This document shows positions 42,389-51,203 of a stretch of DNA of 64,000 bases, piece after piece (positions within the stretch are counted from its first letter, which is position 1; the number at the start of each line of letters is the position of its first letter). Made by a program: the position numbers and the translations under genes. The notes under the pieces were generated by a model that did no database searches, had not been told where the DNA came from, and was given only the letters and a program-made list of their open reading frames with translations. Location of the stretch: NCBI GenBank assembly GCA_031394355.1, contig JANNSU010000012.1, forward strand, positions 106,222-170,221. The letters run 5' to 3'. This stretch comes from JAEUMY01 sp031394355 (GTDB taxonomy: Bacteria; Pseudomonadota; Gammaproteobacteria; Burkholderiales; Usitatibacteraceae).

Positions 42389-44091
42389 GCCGAGAGCCTC
42401 GTTCTCAGGAACGTGGAGATCTCCGCTACCGGCACTTTGGTCGGCGCTGTGTCGCGTCGACCCTGGTACTCGACGACGCCTTCTTTGAGGCCGCGATCTC
42501 CAATGGTCACCCGATGCGGAATGCCGATCAGTTCCAAGTCGGCGAACATCACGCCCGGACGCTCATCGCGGTCATCCACCAGCACATCAATACCGGCTGT
42601 CTGCAGCTCATCATGCAACGTGTCCGCGAGGGCCTTCACCGCTTCGGACTTGCGATAGCCGATCGGCGCCAGTGCAACGCGAAATGGCGCCATCGAATCT
42701 GGCCAGATGATGCCGCGCTCATCGTGGTTCTGCTCGATCGCCGCAGCGATGATGCGAGTGACGCCAATGCCATAACAGCCCATTTCCATGACCTTCTGCG
42801 TGCCGTCCTCGGCGGTGTATACGGCATTCATGTCTTTGGAATATCGGTTACCGAGTGCGAACACATGACCAACTTCAATGCCGCGGCGCAGCTTGATTGT
42901 CCCCTTGCCGTCGGGAGAAACATCGCCATCCAAGACATTACGCAAGTCGACGACTTGCGACGGCTCGGCACAGTCGCGACCCCAGTTCACACCGGTAATG
43001 TGATGGTCAGCCTCGTTGGCGCCACACACGAAGTCACTCATCGTCGCAACGGTGCGATCGGCGATGACTGGTCCCATGAAGCCGATCGGCCCGAGGTAGC
43101 CAGGCTTGCAGCCGGTGGCGGAAATGATTTCCTCCTCGGTTGCCCAACGCCAGTCGTTGAAGCCGGCCAGTTTGCCCGCCTTCACTTCATTCAGTGAATG
43201 GTCACCGCGCACCAGCAGCATCTGCACTGTGTCATCCGCGAACAGCATGAGGCACTTGACCGTGCTGTCGAGCGGCAGCTTGAGCAGGGCTGCAACATCC
43301 TCACAGGACGATTTGCCAGGTGTCGGGACTTTCTGCATGCTTTCAGACGGTGCGGCTCGTGAAGCGGTCGGTGCCACAGCTTCAGCCAATTCGATATTGG
43401 CGGCGTAGTCTGACTCGGGGCAATAAGCGATCACATCCTCGCCCGAATCTGCCAGCACCTGAAATTCCTGCGAAGCCTTGCCGCCGATTGCGCCGGTATC
43501 TGCTGCCACGGGGCGGAACTCCAACCCCAGCCTTGCGAATATTCGCATGTAGGCATCAAACATGATGCCGTAGGATTTCATCATTCCGGTTTCGTCGGTG
43601 TCGAAGGAGTAGGCATCCTTCATCACGAATTCGCGCGCGCGCATGATGCCAAAGCGCGGGCGGATCTCATCGCGGAACTTGTTGGTGATGTGATAGAAAT
43701 TTACCGGCAATTGACGATAGCTCTTTACCTCGCGCCGCACGATGTCGGTGATGACTTCCTCGTGCGTCGGGGCGAACAAGAATTCGCGCTCATGGCGGTC
43801 CTTGATTTTCAAAAGCTGTGCCCCGAACTTCTCCCACCGGCCCGTTTCCTCCCATAGCTCTGCCGGGTTGACCAGCGGCATGCGAAGTTCAATGGCACCC
43901 GAGCGATTCATCTCCTCGCGGATGATGTTTTCGACCTTGAAGTAGGTCCTGAGACCGATGGGCATCAGCGTATAGAGGCCACTGCCCAGTTTGTTGATGA
44001 TGCCGGCACGCAGCATCAACTTGTGCGACACCAACTCGGCTTCGGCCGGAGCTTCCTTCAGGGTGCCGAGAAAAAAGCGCGAAAGGTACAT
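42385..44091 (-). CDS. proS: Prolyl-tRNA synthetase
   Basis: The 568-residue enzyme is the bacterial type with an editing insertion: class II motif 1 region MLRAGIINKLGSGLYTLMP, motif 2 NKFRDEIRPRFGIMRAREFVMKDAYSF, a central YbaK-like editing domain (about 230-385) and motif 3 GCYGIGVTRIIAAAIEQ. I chose the ATG at 44091 (AAGGAA 5 nt upstream), which gives the homologous start MYLSRFFLGTLKEAP. A palindrome copy encodes RIFA in the conserved YMRIFARLGLEFRPV segment, where RIF is native to the family. Confidence 0.96.
   Translation of the reverse strand: MYLSRFFLGTLKEAPAEAELVSHKLMLRAGIINKLGSGLYTLMPIGLRTYFKVENIIREEMNRSGAIELRMPLVNPAELWEETGRWEKFGAQLLKIKDRHEREFLFAPTHEEVITDIVRREVKSYRQLPVNFYHITNKFRDEIRPRFGIMRAREFVMKDAYSFDTDETGMMKSYGIMFDAYMRIFARLGLEFRPVAADTGAIGGKASQEFQVLADSGEDVIAYCPESDYAANIELAEAVAPTASRAAPSESMQKVPTPGKSSCEDVAALLKLPLDSTVKCLMLFADDTVQMLLVRGDHSLNEVKAGKLAGFNDWRWATEEEIISATGCKPGYLGPIGFMGPVIADRTVATMSDFVCGANEADHHITGVNWGRDCAEPSQVVDLRNVLDGDVSPDGKGTIKLRRGIEVGHVFALGNRYSKDMNAVYTAEDGTQKVMEMGCYGIGVTRIIAAAIEQNHDERGIIWPDSMAPFRVALAPIGYRKSEAVKALADTLHDELQTAGIDVLVDDRDERPGVMFADLELIGIPHRVTIGDRGLKEGVVEYQGRRDTAPTKVPVAEISTFLRTRLSA
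43535..43546. repeat. Palindrome GCGAATATTCGC, copy 16
   Basis: Exact copy inside proS, read as RIFA. Confidence 0.95.
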
Positions 44092-44351
44092 GTTTTCCTT
44101 GTTTATCAATGCGTTCCAGACTGCATTCTAGCGGGTAAGAACAATTCGCAGGAAGGTGCGGTCTCACTGCTGTTGGCGTGTCCCGAGGGTAGACGCATGA
44201 CGCACCCGGTTCGAATCGGATAAGTCCTTGATTTTTTGGATTCAAACTGCAAACGGGTTGAGAAAACAAGCACTTACCACGGTTATCTCTACCCTTTCTC
44301 GGAATTTTGTGAAACAATCGTTGCAACATAAATTGAAGAATGGTGACGACA

Positions 44352-44927
44352 ATGATTGACCGGGACGGATACCGCCCGAATGTCGCCATCGTGCTTGTGA
44401 ACCACAAGAACGAGGTGTTCTGGGGCAAGCGAATCAAGGAACATGCCTGGCAGTTTCCGCAGGGCGGAATCAAGTCAGGAGAAAGCCCCGAACAGGCGAT
44501 GTACCGGGAGCTGGAGGAAGAGACGGGCCTGAAGCCGGACCACGTCAAGATCCTCGGGCGTACCAAAGGATGGTTGCACTACAACGTGCCCACCCATTGG
44601 GTGAAGCGCGAATGGCGCGGCACCTACAAGGGCCAGAAGCAGATCTGGTATCTGCTCAGGCTCACCGGGAGGGATTGCGATATTCGGCTGCGTGCCAGCA
44701 CGCACCCGGAATTCGACGCATGGCGCTGGCACGACTACTGGGTGCCGCTCGATGCGGTCATCGAGTTCAAGCGTGATGTGTACAGACAGGCGTTGCAGCA
44801 GTTGGTCAGGCACTTGGACTTCCGGCCCCGGCGGAAGGACTTTCGTCCGGCCAGGCCGGTGCTGGTCGAAGTGCCTCCTCCTCTTCCGGCAACTGGGGCT
44901 GGAGAAGTCGCCACCCAGATCACCTGA
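44352..44927 (+). CDS. rppH: RNA pyrophosphohydrolase
   Basis: The 191-residue Nudix protein removes pyrophosphate from mRNA 5' ends to start decay. It has YRPNVAIVLVNHKNEVFWGKR, a perfect Nudix box GGIKSGESPEQAMYRELEEE and TG, and WVKREWRGTYKGQKQIWYLL. The ATG at 44352 gives the standard start MIDRDGYRPN with GGTGA upstream; an ATG at 44340 is also in frame. It is divergent from proS, as in many betaproteobacteria. The last 35 residues are a Pro-rich tail. Confidence 0.95.
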   Translation: MIDRDGYRPNVAIVLVNHKNEVFWGKRIKEHAWQFPQGGIKSGESPEQAMYRELEEETGLKPDHVKILGRTKGWLHYNVPTHWVKREWRGTYKGQKQIWYLLRLTGRDCDIRLRASTHPEFDAWRWHDYWVPLDAVIEFKRDVYRQALQQLVRHLDFRPRRKDFRPARPVLVEVPPPLPATGAGEVATQIT

Positions 44928-44974
44928 TCACACTGAACTCGCTCGACGCAGGCAGCGCAAGCAGCACACCAATC

Positions 44975-45007
44975 AAAACGGGGAGCCATCGGCTCTCCGT
45001 TTTGCTT
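44975..45007 (+). terminator. Rho-independent terminator after rppH
   Basis: Arms 44975-44987 and 44991-45003 pair over 13 bp with one G-T wobble and a 3-nt loop; A and T tracts flank the stem. It lies between convergent rppH and the Yip1-family gene. Confidence 0.85.
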
Positions 45008-45020
45008 TAACCTTCCCGCT

Positions 45021-45623
45021 TCAGCGCAAACCCGCCAATGTGCCTACGAGCCCCATCGCTGCAATACCGCCTGTGACCATGGCCACCATGAAGCCGACGA
45101 CAATGGCCGCGATGATCACGACAATGGTGTAGCCGACGGCCTTGGCCGCAGGTACGTTTTTCATCGTTGTTACGCCCAGATAAAAAATATAGATGCCATA
45201 AAGGGAGGCAACCAACGACACCAGACCACCGAGTAGGGGAATAATGTTGACCACGCCGCCCACCCAGCCTGCGGTCATGGAGTACGTGACCAGCTTGAAG
45301 GACTGCAGGAAATTCTTCTCGCCGTCAAAGCTGGGCGCCAATGTATCGGCAATCAGCGCGACGACATACACCATGATGAGGCCAAGTACATAGCCAATGA
45401 TGGTGGCTATTGCGGTAAATCCCAGGCTGATACCGCCGCCAAACTGGCCGAGCATGCCCCCCAACATGGCAAAGGAAATGATCCCGGCAACAGCGGGAAT
45501 GGCCGCGAGCAGCATGATGTAGGTGGTGTAGAGCGTCTTGACATCGGTCTGCTCGGTTGCGATGACGGGCCACTCTTCATTGGGTTTCAGCAGGATGTTT
45601 TTGACACGGTCGACGAGTCCCAT
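45021..45623 (-). CDS. Yip1-family membrane protein
   Basis: The 200-residue protein begins MGLVDRVKNILLKPNEEWPV, the usual Yip1-domain opening, followed by five hydrophobic helices. The function of bacterial members is unknown. The ATG at 45623 has AAGGAG 6 nt upstream. A palindrome copy lies 40 bp upstream, between it and the end of proB. Confidence 0.88.
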   Translation of the reverse strand: MGLVDRVKNILLKPNEEWPVIATEQTDVKTLYTTYIMLLAAIPAVAGIISFAMLGGMLGQFGGGISLGFTAIATIIGYVLGLIMVYVVALIADTLAPSFDGEKNFLQSFKLVTYSMTAGWVGGVVNIIPLLGGLVSLVASLYGIYIFYLGVTTMKNVPAAKAVGYTIVVIIAAIVVGFMVAMVTGGIAAMGLVGTLAGLR

Positions 45624-45662
45624 GAGTTCTCCTTGTTGAGGACGACAATGAATCAGGTTAAC

Positions 45663-45674
45663 GCGAATATTCGC
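45663..45674. repeat. Palindrome GCGAATATTCGC, copy 17
   Basis: Exact copy in the 80-bp gap between proB (end) and the Yip1-family gene (start). Confidence 0.95.
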
Positions 45675-45703
45675 AGGTGTATACGCGGAGAAACCCCGAT
45701 TTG

Positions 45704-46810
45704 CTACAACAATACGAGGTTATTGCGATGGATCAGTTCGGGCTCGGCAATGTAGCCCAGTCGGGATTCAATGTCACCGGAAGGGCAGCGCAGGATGCGC
45801 GCCGTTTCAGCAGCGGAATAGTTCACCAGGCCGCGCGCGATCTCTTCGCCGGCTTCCGTGCAACAACTCACCACCTCACCGCGATCGAATTGGCCCGTCA
45901 CGGCGATTACGCCGACTGGCAGGAGGCTCTTGCCTTCGCCTTGCAGGACGCGGACGGCCCCGGCGTCCAGCGTGACGGAGCCCGCAGTCACCAGGTGTCC
46001 TGCGAGCCAGGCTTTGCGCGCATCCAGGGTCAGCGCCTGTGCAGAGAGTTTCGTGCCGATGCTTTCTCCAGCCTGCAACCGGGACAGCACGTCACGCTCA
46101 CGGCCATAGGCGATCAGTGTGCTGGCGCCAGACATCGCCGCACGCTTCGCTGCCAGTACTTTCGTCAGCATGCCGCCACGGCCGAGGTCGCTGCCTGCGC
46201 CGCCCGCCATCTGTTCGAGTGCCGGCTCACCCGCCTTGGCATCAGTGATCAGCATTGCAGCGGGGTTCTTGCGTGGATCGCTATCGAACAACCCCTGTTG
46301 ATCCGTGAGGATGACCAGCCAGTCCGCCTCGACAAGGTTGGTAACGAGTGCGCCGAGCGTATCGTTGTCGCCGAACTTGATTTCGTCGGTGACCACGGTG
46401 TCGTTTTCGTTGATGACGGGCACGACGCCCAGGGACAGGAGTGTCGTCAGCGTTGACCGGGCATTGAGATAGCGTTTGCGGTCCGAGAGATCATCATGCG
46501 TGAGCAGTACTTGCGCCGTGTGCAGGCCATGGGCTGCGAACGCCGACTCGTACACCTGCACGAGCCCCATCTGCCCCACGGCTGCTGCGGCCTGAAGTTG
46601 ATTGACTTCATGGGGACGCTTCTTCCAGCCCAGACGAAGCATGCCTTCCGCGATGGCGCCACTGGAGACCAGCAGCACTTCCACGCCGGCTTCGCGCAGC
46701 GCGGCGATTTGGCGTACCCAGTCACGAATGGCTGCGTGGTCGACACCTTCACCGTGATTGGTGATCAGCGTCGAGCCGATCTTGATGACAATTCGCGAGG
46801 CACCCCGCAT
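45704..46810 (-). CDS. proB: Glutamate 5-kinase
   Basis: The 368-residue protein has an amino-acid-kinase domain (VIKIGSTLI, LLVSSGAIAEGM, VINENDTVVTDEIKFGDND, GGMLTKVLAAKRA) and a C-terminal PUA domain (about 275-360). It phosphorylates glutamate in proline synthesis and is normally feedback inhibited by proline. Its ATG follows the obgE stop after 3 bp, giving the familiar rplU-rpmA-obgE-proB order. Confidence 0.96.
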   Translation of the reverse strand: MRGASRIVIKIGSTLITNHGEGVDHAAIRDWVRQIAALREAGVEVLLVSSGAIAEGMLRLGWKKRPHEVNQLQAAAAVGQMGLVQVYESAFAAHGLHTAQVLLTHDDLSDRKRYLNARSTLTTLLSLGVVPVINENDTVVTDEIKFGDNDTLGALVTNLVEADWLVILTDQQGLFDSDPRKNPAAMLITDAKAGEPALEQMAGGAGSDLGRGGMLTKVLAAKRAAMSGASTLIAYGRERDVLSRLQAGESIGTKLSAQALTLDARKAWLAGHLVTAGSVTLDAGAVRVLQGEGKSLLPVGVIAVTGQFDRGEVVSCCTEAGEEIARGLVNYSAAETARILRCPSGDIESRLGYIAEPELIHRNNLVLL

Positions 46811-46813
46811 GCG

Positions 46814-47887
46814 TCAGCGCCCCTTGGGTGCGCTGGCAGGCACGTTGTCTGCGTGGGCGGCGTCGGCCGGCCGCGCACGCACCTGATCGAGGTGATCCAT
46901 GATGGCAAAAGTCAGATCGCGGCAGCCTTCGCTCTTCATGGCGGAGATGAGAAAGTGCCTACCTTTCCATTTCAAAGACTTGATGATCGCCTTGGCACGC
47001 TTGTCCGCTTCACCGGGTTCCAGCAGGTCGGACTTGTTGAGGACCAGCCAGCGCGGCTTGTCATAGAGCGACTGATCGTATTTCTTCAACTCGTTCACGA
47101 TGGCCTTGGCCTCGGCGACAGGATCTGTTGCATCGTCAAACGGCGCGATGTCAACGAGGTGCAGAAGCAGGTGGGTACGTTGCAGATGCTTCAGGAACTG
47201 ATGCCCCAGTCCCGCGCCTTCGGCGGCACCTTCAATCAGGCCGGGTACATCCGCGATCACGAAGCTGCGATTGTCATCCACACGCACGACGCCAAGATTG
47301 GGGTGCAGCGTGGTGAACGGGTAGTCCGCAACCTTGGGGCGTGCCGCCGACACGGCGCGGATGAAGGTGGACTTGCCCGCGTTGGGCATGCCGAGCAGGC
47401 CGACATCAGCCAGTACCTTCAGCTCAAGCTGAAGTTCCTTGAACTCGCCTTCCTCGCCTGGCGTGAACTGGCGAGGCGAGCGGTTGGTACTCGACTTGAA
47501 GTGGAGGTTGCCGAGACCGCCCTTGCCGCCCTTGGCGACCAGTGCGCGTACGCCATGTGCTGCCAGATCGGCGAATACTTCGCTGGTGTTGCGGTCAGAA
47601 ATCACGGTGCCCACCGGCACTCGCAATACTATGTCATCCGCGCCGCGTCCGTAGCAGTCGGCGCCGCGACCCGGCTCTCCATTCTTCGCCTTGAAGATGC
47701 GCTGGAAACGATAATCGACCAGCGTGTTGAGATTGCAATCTGCTTCAACATAGATGCTGCCACCGCGGCCGCCATCACCGCCGTCGGGCCCGCCGAAAGG
47801 GATGTACTTCTCGCGACGAAACGAGGCCGAGCCATTGCCGCCGTCACCAGCGTGAACCTCTATGCGTGCCTCGTCGATGAATTTCAT
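46814..47887 (-). CDS. obgE: Obg-family GTPase ObgE/CgtA
   Basis: The 357-residue GTPase has the glycine-rich Obg domain (MKFIDEARIEVHAGDGGNGS, GGPDGGDGGRGGS) and a G domain with G1 GMPNAGKSTF, G3 DVPGLIEGA and G4 NKSDLL. It takes part in 50S ribosome assembly and stress control. It lies between rpmA and proB; a hairpin separates it from rpmA. Confidence 0.97.
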   Translation of the reverse strand: MKFIDEARIEVHAGDGGNGSASFRREKYIPFGGPDGGDGGRGGSIYVEADCNLNTLVDYRFQRIFKAKNGEPGRGADCYGRGADDIVLRVPVGTVISDRNTSEVFADLAAHGVRALVAKGGKGGLGNLHFKSSTNRSPRQFTPGEEGEFKELQLELKVLADVGLLGMPNAGKSTFIRAVSAARPKVADYPFTTLHPNLGVVRVDDNRSFVIADVPGLIEGAAEGAGLGHQFLKHLQRTHLLLHLVDIAPFDDATDPVAEAKAIVNELKKYDQSLYDKPRWLVLNKSDLLEPGEADKRAKAIIKSLKWKGRHFLISAMKSEGCRDLTFAIMDHLDQVRARPADAAHADNVPASAPKGR

Positions 47888-47910
47888 TGTCGGCGCTCCA
47901 GAAATGAAAA

Positions 47911-47941
47911 GGCCTCGAACATTCCTGTTCGAGGCCCTTTT
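47911..47941. terminator. Hairpin between rpmA and obgE
   Basis: GGCCTCGAACA (47911-47921) pairs perfectly with 47926-47936 around a 4-nt loop, flanked by AAAA and CTTTTT. On the minus strand it would terminate or attenuate transcription between rpmA and obgE, allowing high ribosomal-protein and low GTPase expression. Confidence 0.8.
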
Positions 47942-47956
47942 TGCGGCCTTTGTTGC

Positions 47957-48214
47957 TTATGCCGGCTGAATGCTGACGACTGACTTGCGGGCCGCACCCT
48001 TTACGGCGAAGACGACGCGACCGGTCTTCAGCGCAAACAGCGTGTGGTCCTTGCCCATGCCGACGTTGTCACCGGCGTGGAACTGGGTCCCGCGCTGGCG
48101 CACGATGATCGAACCTGCGTTGATCAGCTCGCCGCCATACGACTTCACGCCCAGCATTTTCGGGTTGGAATCACGGCCGTTCCGTGAGGAACCGCCGGCT
48201 TTTTTATGTGCCAT
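47957..48214 (-). CDS. rpmA: Ribosomal protein bL27
   Basis: The 85-residue protein starts MAHKKAGGSSRNGRDSNPKM and has the conserved GGELINAGSIIVRQRGTQFHAG. It is a 50S subunit protein near the peptidyl-transferase centre. It follows rplU by 28 bp. Confidence 0.98.
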   Translation of the reverse strand: MAHKKAGGSSRNGRDSNPKMLGVKSYGGELINAGSIIVRQRGTQFHAGDNVGMGKDHTLFALKTGRVVFAVKGAARKSVVSIQPA

Positions 48215-48242
48215 GTGTGTGCTCCGTTATCCGCTGCCCAGA

Positions 48243-48554
48243 TTACGCGTTGATCGCGTCGATCTGGATCTCGGTGTAGTTCTGCCGATGACCCTGGTGC
48301 TTGATGTAGTGCTTGCGACGGCGCATCTTGAAGATGCGCACTTTGTCGTGACGGCCTTGCGAGACGACCGTGACCGCGACATTCGCCCCACTAACCAAGG
48401 GTTTACCGACCGTGACCGCGTCGCCATTCGCCACCAGGAGCACCTGGTCCAGAACAACTTTCGCACCCACGTCCGCCGGTATCTGTTCTATTTTCAATTT
48501 TTCGCCGGGGGCAACTTTGTACTGCTTGCCGCCGGTTTTTATGACCGCGTACAT
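48243..48554 (-). CDS. rplU: Ribosomal protein bL21
   Basis: The 103-residue protein starts MYAVIKTGGKQYKVAPGEKL and ends with the L21 signature KVRIFKMRRRKHYIKHQGHR. It binds 23S rRNA in the 50S subunit. A strong sigma-70 promoter lies 57-85 bp upstream. Confidence 0.98.
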   Translation of the reverse strand: MYAVIKTGGKQYKVAPGEKLKIEQIPADVGAKVVLDQVLLVANGDAVTVGKPLVSGANVAVTVVSQGRHDKVRIFKMRRRKHYIKHQGHRQNYTEIQIDAINA

Positions 48555-48610
48555 GATAAAAACTCCGTATTTTAAGGTTGAAACATCCGCTCCAGTGAGA
48601 GGAACCCGGT

Positions 48611-48639
48611 ATCATACGGCGTTTCCAAGGCCAAGTCAA
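48611..48639 (-). promoter_or_regulatory. Sigma-70 promoter of rplU-rpmA-obgE-proB
   Basis: On the minus strand TTGACT (48634-48639) and TATGAT (48611-48616) are spaced by exactly 17 bp, a near-consensus sigma-70 promoter. It lies in the divergent rplU-ispB interval and fits high ribosomal-protein expression. Confidence 0.82.
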
Positions 48640-48722
48640 AAGCAAATTCGTGTCTAATCAAGGCCTTCGCTTGATTCCGGCCTGAATAATTTGTCGGGCC
48701 AGCGCTCCCTTCTTCAGCAATC

Positions 48723-49712
48723 ATGAATGCCCTGCACCAACCCGTCTCCCTCGACAGTATCCGGCGCGTCATTGAAGCCGACATGCAGGCTGTAGACATC
48801 GTCATCCGTGCGCGCCTTCAATCCGATGTGATGCTGATCAATCAGATCGGACATTACATTGTCGGCTCAGGCGGCAAGCGGCTTCGGCCTGCTTTGGTCG
48901 TCCTTGCTGGCCGCGCAACAGGCGCCCCGGCGGCGCACATCCATGAGCTTGCCGCGGTGATCGAGTTCATTCATACCGCGACACTGCTGCACGATGATGT
49001 GGTGGACGAATCCAGCCTCCGCCGTGGCCGCAACACTGCCAACGCCGAGTTTGGCAATGCCGCGAGTGTGCTGGTCGGGGATTTTCTCTACTCCCGCGCC
49101 TTCCAGATGATGGTATCGGTGGCCAATGCACGTGTCATGGAGGTGCTGGCTGACGCAACCAACGTCATTTCGGAAGGTGAAGTCCTGCAACTGCTCAACA
49201 TCAAGGACCCGGACACCGACGAGGAGAAGTATCTTCGAGTGGTCCGCTACAAGACTGCAAAACTGTTTCAGGCCGCCTCGCAGGTCGGCGCGATCCTCGG
49301 GGGTGCCGTTCCCAAAGATGAGTCTGCACTGGCGCAATACGGGACGCATCTTGGCACGGCTTTCCAGTTGATCGATGACGTTCTCGACTATTCCGGTGAG
49401 GAGGGCGAAACGGGAAAGCATCTGGGTGATGATCTTGCCGAGGGCAAGCCGACGTTGCCGCTGATACATGTCATGAAGCATGGCAATGCAACGCAGCAAG
49501 CTGCGGTGCGGCGGGCAATTCTTGAAGGCGGGCGGGAGGGGATGGACGACGTCATTTCAGCTATCCGCGCCACCGGCGCGCTGGAATATGCTCGCCAAGC
49601 TGCTCAGGTCGAGGTGGACCTGGCTGCTGCAGCGATCAGTCACTTGCCGGATTCCGTTTACCGCGCTGCTCTGCTAGAATTATGCGCTTTCGCGGTCCAG
49701 CGTCGATATTGA
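48723..49712 (+). CDS. ispB: Polyprenyl (octaprenyl) diphosphate synthase
   Basis: The 329-residue trans-prenyltransferase has the first Asp-rich motif LLHDDVVDESSLRRG, the second QLIDDVLDYSGEE, and YIVGSGGKRLRPALVVLA. It builds the long side chain of ubiquinone from IPP and an allylic diphosphate. It is divergent from rplU, a conserved layout. Chain length cannot be read with certainty from sequence alone. Confidence 0.95.
   Translation: MNALHQPVSLDSIRRVIEADMQAVDIVIRARLQSDVMLINQIGHYIVGSGGKRLRPALVVLAGRATGAPAAHIHELAAVIEFIHTATLLHDDVVDESSLRRGRNTANAEFGNAASVLVGDFLYSRAFQMMVSVANARVMEVLADATNVISEGEVLQLLNIKDPDTDEEKYLRVVRYKTAKLFQAASQVGAILGGAVPKDESALAQYGTHLGTAFQLIDDVLDYSGEEGETGKHLGDDLAEGKPTLPLIHVMKHGNATQQAAVRRAILEGGREGMDDVISAIRATGALEYARQAAQVEVDLAAAAISHLPDSVYRAALLELCAFAVQRRY
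49672..49680 (+). promoter_or_regulatory. Extended -10 element upstream of tRNA-Pro
   Basis: TGCTAGAAT lies within the last codons of ispB, 111 bp before the tRNA. TTCCGT 17 bp upstream is a weak -35. It could drive tRNA-Pro with a processed leader. Confidence 0.4.
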
Positions 49713-49791
49713 GAGCAGGGCTGGGAGCGATAGGCAGCCTTGGTTTTGGTGCCTGAGTTCCGGACATCAGGTCGCAGGCCGTGAACAGATT

Positions 49792-49868
49792 CGGGGTGTA
49801 GCTTAGCCTGGTAGAGCGCTACGTTCGGGACGTAGAGGCCGGAGGTTCGAATCCTCTCACCCCGACCA
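49792..49868 (+). tRNA. tRNA-Pro (anticodon CGG)
   Basis: A complete 77-nt cloverleaf with encoded CCA: acceptor CGGGGTG pairing with CACCCCG, D arm containing AGCCTGGTAGAGC, anticodon stem CTACG/CGTAG with loop TTCGGGA (anticodon CGG, reading CCG), and T loop TTCGAAT. Its 3' end is repeated 145 bp further on. Confidence 0.97.
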
Positions 49869-50017
49869 GTTTTTGTATTCGCAGGGGGACAACAAGCACC
49901 TGCGTGCTTGTTGTGAGGATTCGAAAGGAGAGGCCTCAGGCCGAACCGGGGTCGAGGAGTGGACATGAGCGATGCGAATGCCACGAGGTGACCGAATCCT
50001 CTCACCCCGACCAGTTT
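49848..50017. repeat. Duplicated tRNA-Pro 3' end enclosing a hairpin element
   Basis: A 25-bp sequence starting CGAATCCTCTCACCCCGACC occurs at the end of tRNA-Pro (49848-49872) and again at 49993-50017, a period of 145 bp. The interval holds a perfect 11-bp stem with a 4-nt loop (ACAACAAGCAC at 49889-49899 with 49904-49914) and GAGGATTCG (49915-49923), the exact reverse complement of CGAATCCTC at 49993-50001. It looks like a small element inserted at, or amplified from, a tRNA 3' end. No integrase gene is near. Confidence 0.85.
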
Positions 50018-50128
50018 CATGGTGACAAGCAAGGCCGGTGAATCCGGCCTTTTGTTTTGGTCCCCACATTGTTTCTTTCGCTGTGCTGCTGCAGTCACCC
50101 ATCATTCCAGTTTCAGGGCAACACCATC

Positions 50129-50905
50129 ATGGCCGCCGTCCATTTTCGCGAGAAGGTTCTCAACGTCCACCACTGGACGGATCGTCAGTTCAGCTTCACC
50201 GCCACACGTGATCCCGCGTTCCGATTCCTCAATGGTCAGTTCACCATGATCGGCATCGAAGTCAACGGCAAGCCGCTCTTGCGTGCTTACAGCATGGTGA
50301 GTGCCAATTATGAAGAGCAGCTTGAATTTCTGAGCATCAAGGTTCCGGATGGTCCCTTGACTTCCCGCCTTCAACACATCAAGGTCGGTGATGAACTGAT
50401 CGTGAACAGCAAAGCCGTCGGCACGCTGATTTTGCAAAACCTCATACCGGGGAAGCGCCTGTATCTGATGTCAACGGGAACCGGGCTCGCACCCTTCATG
50501 AGTGTGATCAAGGATCCGGAGACCTACGAACAATTTGAACAGGTCATTCTCGTTCACGGCTGCCGCGAGGTGAAAGAACTGGCCTACGACAACTTCATTT
50601 CGCAGGAGTTGCCAAAGAACGAGTTTTTTGGAGAATTGGTGACGCATCAGTTGAAGTATTACCCTGCCGTGACCCGAGAAATCTTCCGTCACCATGGGCG
50701 GGTCACCACCTTGTTTGAAGCAGGCGAAGTGGCCCGTGAGTTCGGTCTGCCGCCACCCAATCGTGACGAGGACCGGGTCATGATCTGCGGGAGCCCCGAG
50801 ATGCTCCGTGACACCCGCGCGATCCTGAAAGGATGGGGCTGGTCGGAAGGAAACATGGGCGAGCCCGGACACTTTGTGATCGAGCGCGCATTCGTCGACA
50901 AGTAG
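50129..50905 (+). CDS. fpr: Ferredoxin--NADP reductase
   Basis: The 258-residue flavoprotein has the FAD motif LLRAYSMVSANYEEQLEFLSI (R-x-Y-S), the NADP-binding GTGLAPFMS and CGSPEMLRD motifs, and the C-terminal GEPGHFVIERAFVDK typical of bacterial FprA/Fpr proteins. It passes electrons between NADPH and ferredoxin or flavodoxin, often in oxidative stress. The ATG at 50129 gives MAAVHFREKVLNVHHW, the family start. Confidence 0.95.
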   Translation: MAAVHFREKVLNVHHWTDRQFSFTATRDPAFRFLNGQFTMIGIEVNGKPLLRAYSMVSANYEEQLEFLSIKVPDGPLTSRLQHIKVGDELIVNSKAVGTLILQNLIPGKRLYLMSTGTGLAPFMSVIKDPETYEQFEQVILVHGCREVKELAYDNFISQELPKNEFFGELVTHQLKYYPAVTREIFRHHGRVTTLFEAGEVAREFGLPPPNRDEDRVMICGSPEMLRDTRAILKGWGWSEGNMGEPGHFVIERAFVDK

Positions 50906-50972
50906 TGGTATGGCGTCGCAATGGTGACGCTCCTATACTGCGGACACATTCAACCCGGATTCGGAGTGATGC

Positions 50973-51203
50973 ATGGCACGGCTTCTGCTCATTGCAGTCA
51001 TCGGCGCGGTACTGTGGCTGCTGTACAAGGGCTTCTCGAAATCCTTCAAAGGTCGCGAGAAGCCCGACGATCCGGACGAGTCTGCGGTTGAGGCAATGGT
51101 GCCCTGCAGCCGATGCGGCGTGAACCTGCCCCGTTCCGAAGCCCGTTTGGTCAACGGCGAGTATGAGTGTGCCGACAGCGCGATCTGTTCAAACCGCGCC
51201 TGA
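50973..51203 (+). CDS. PP0621-family small membrane protein with cysteine cluster
   Basis: The 76-residue protein has one N-terminal helix (LLLIAVIGAVLWLLYKG), a charged linker and a cysteine-rich end (PCSRCGVNLPRSEA, then YECADSAIC) that may bind a metal. This matches the PP0621 family found next to pilS in many proteobacteria. It overlaps the histidine kinase start by 41 bp. Confidence 0.82.
   Translation: MARLLLIAVIGAVLWLLYKGFSKSFKGREKPDDPDESAVEAMVPCSRCGVNLPRSEARLVNGEYECADSAICSNRA

Noticed and set aside
49658..50105. Minus-strand frames containing GRGERIRTSG across tRNA-Pro
   Set aside because: This peptide is the well-known false translation of the antisense strand of a tRNA 3' end.
49792..50128. 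Integrative element at tRNA-Pro
   Set aside because: The direct repeats enclose only about 120 bp and no integrase or cargo gene is present nearby.
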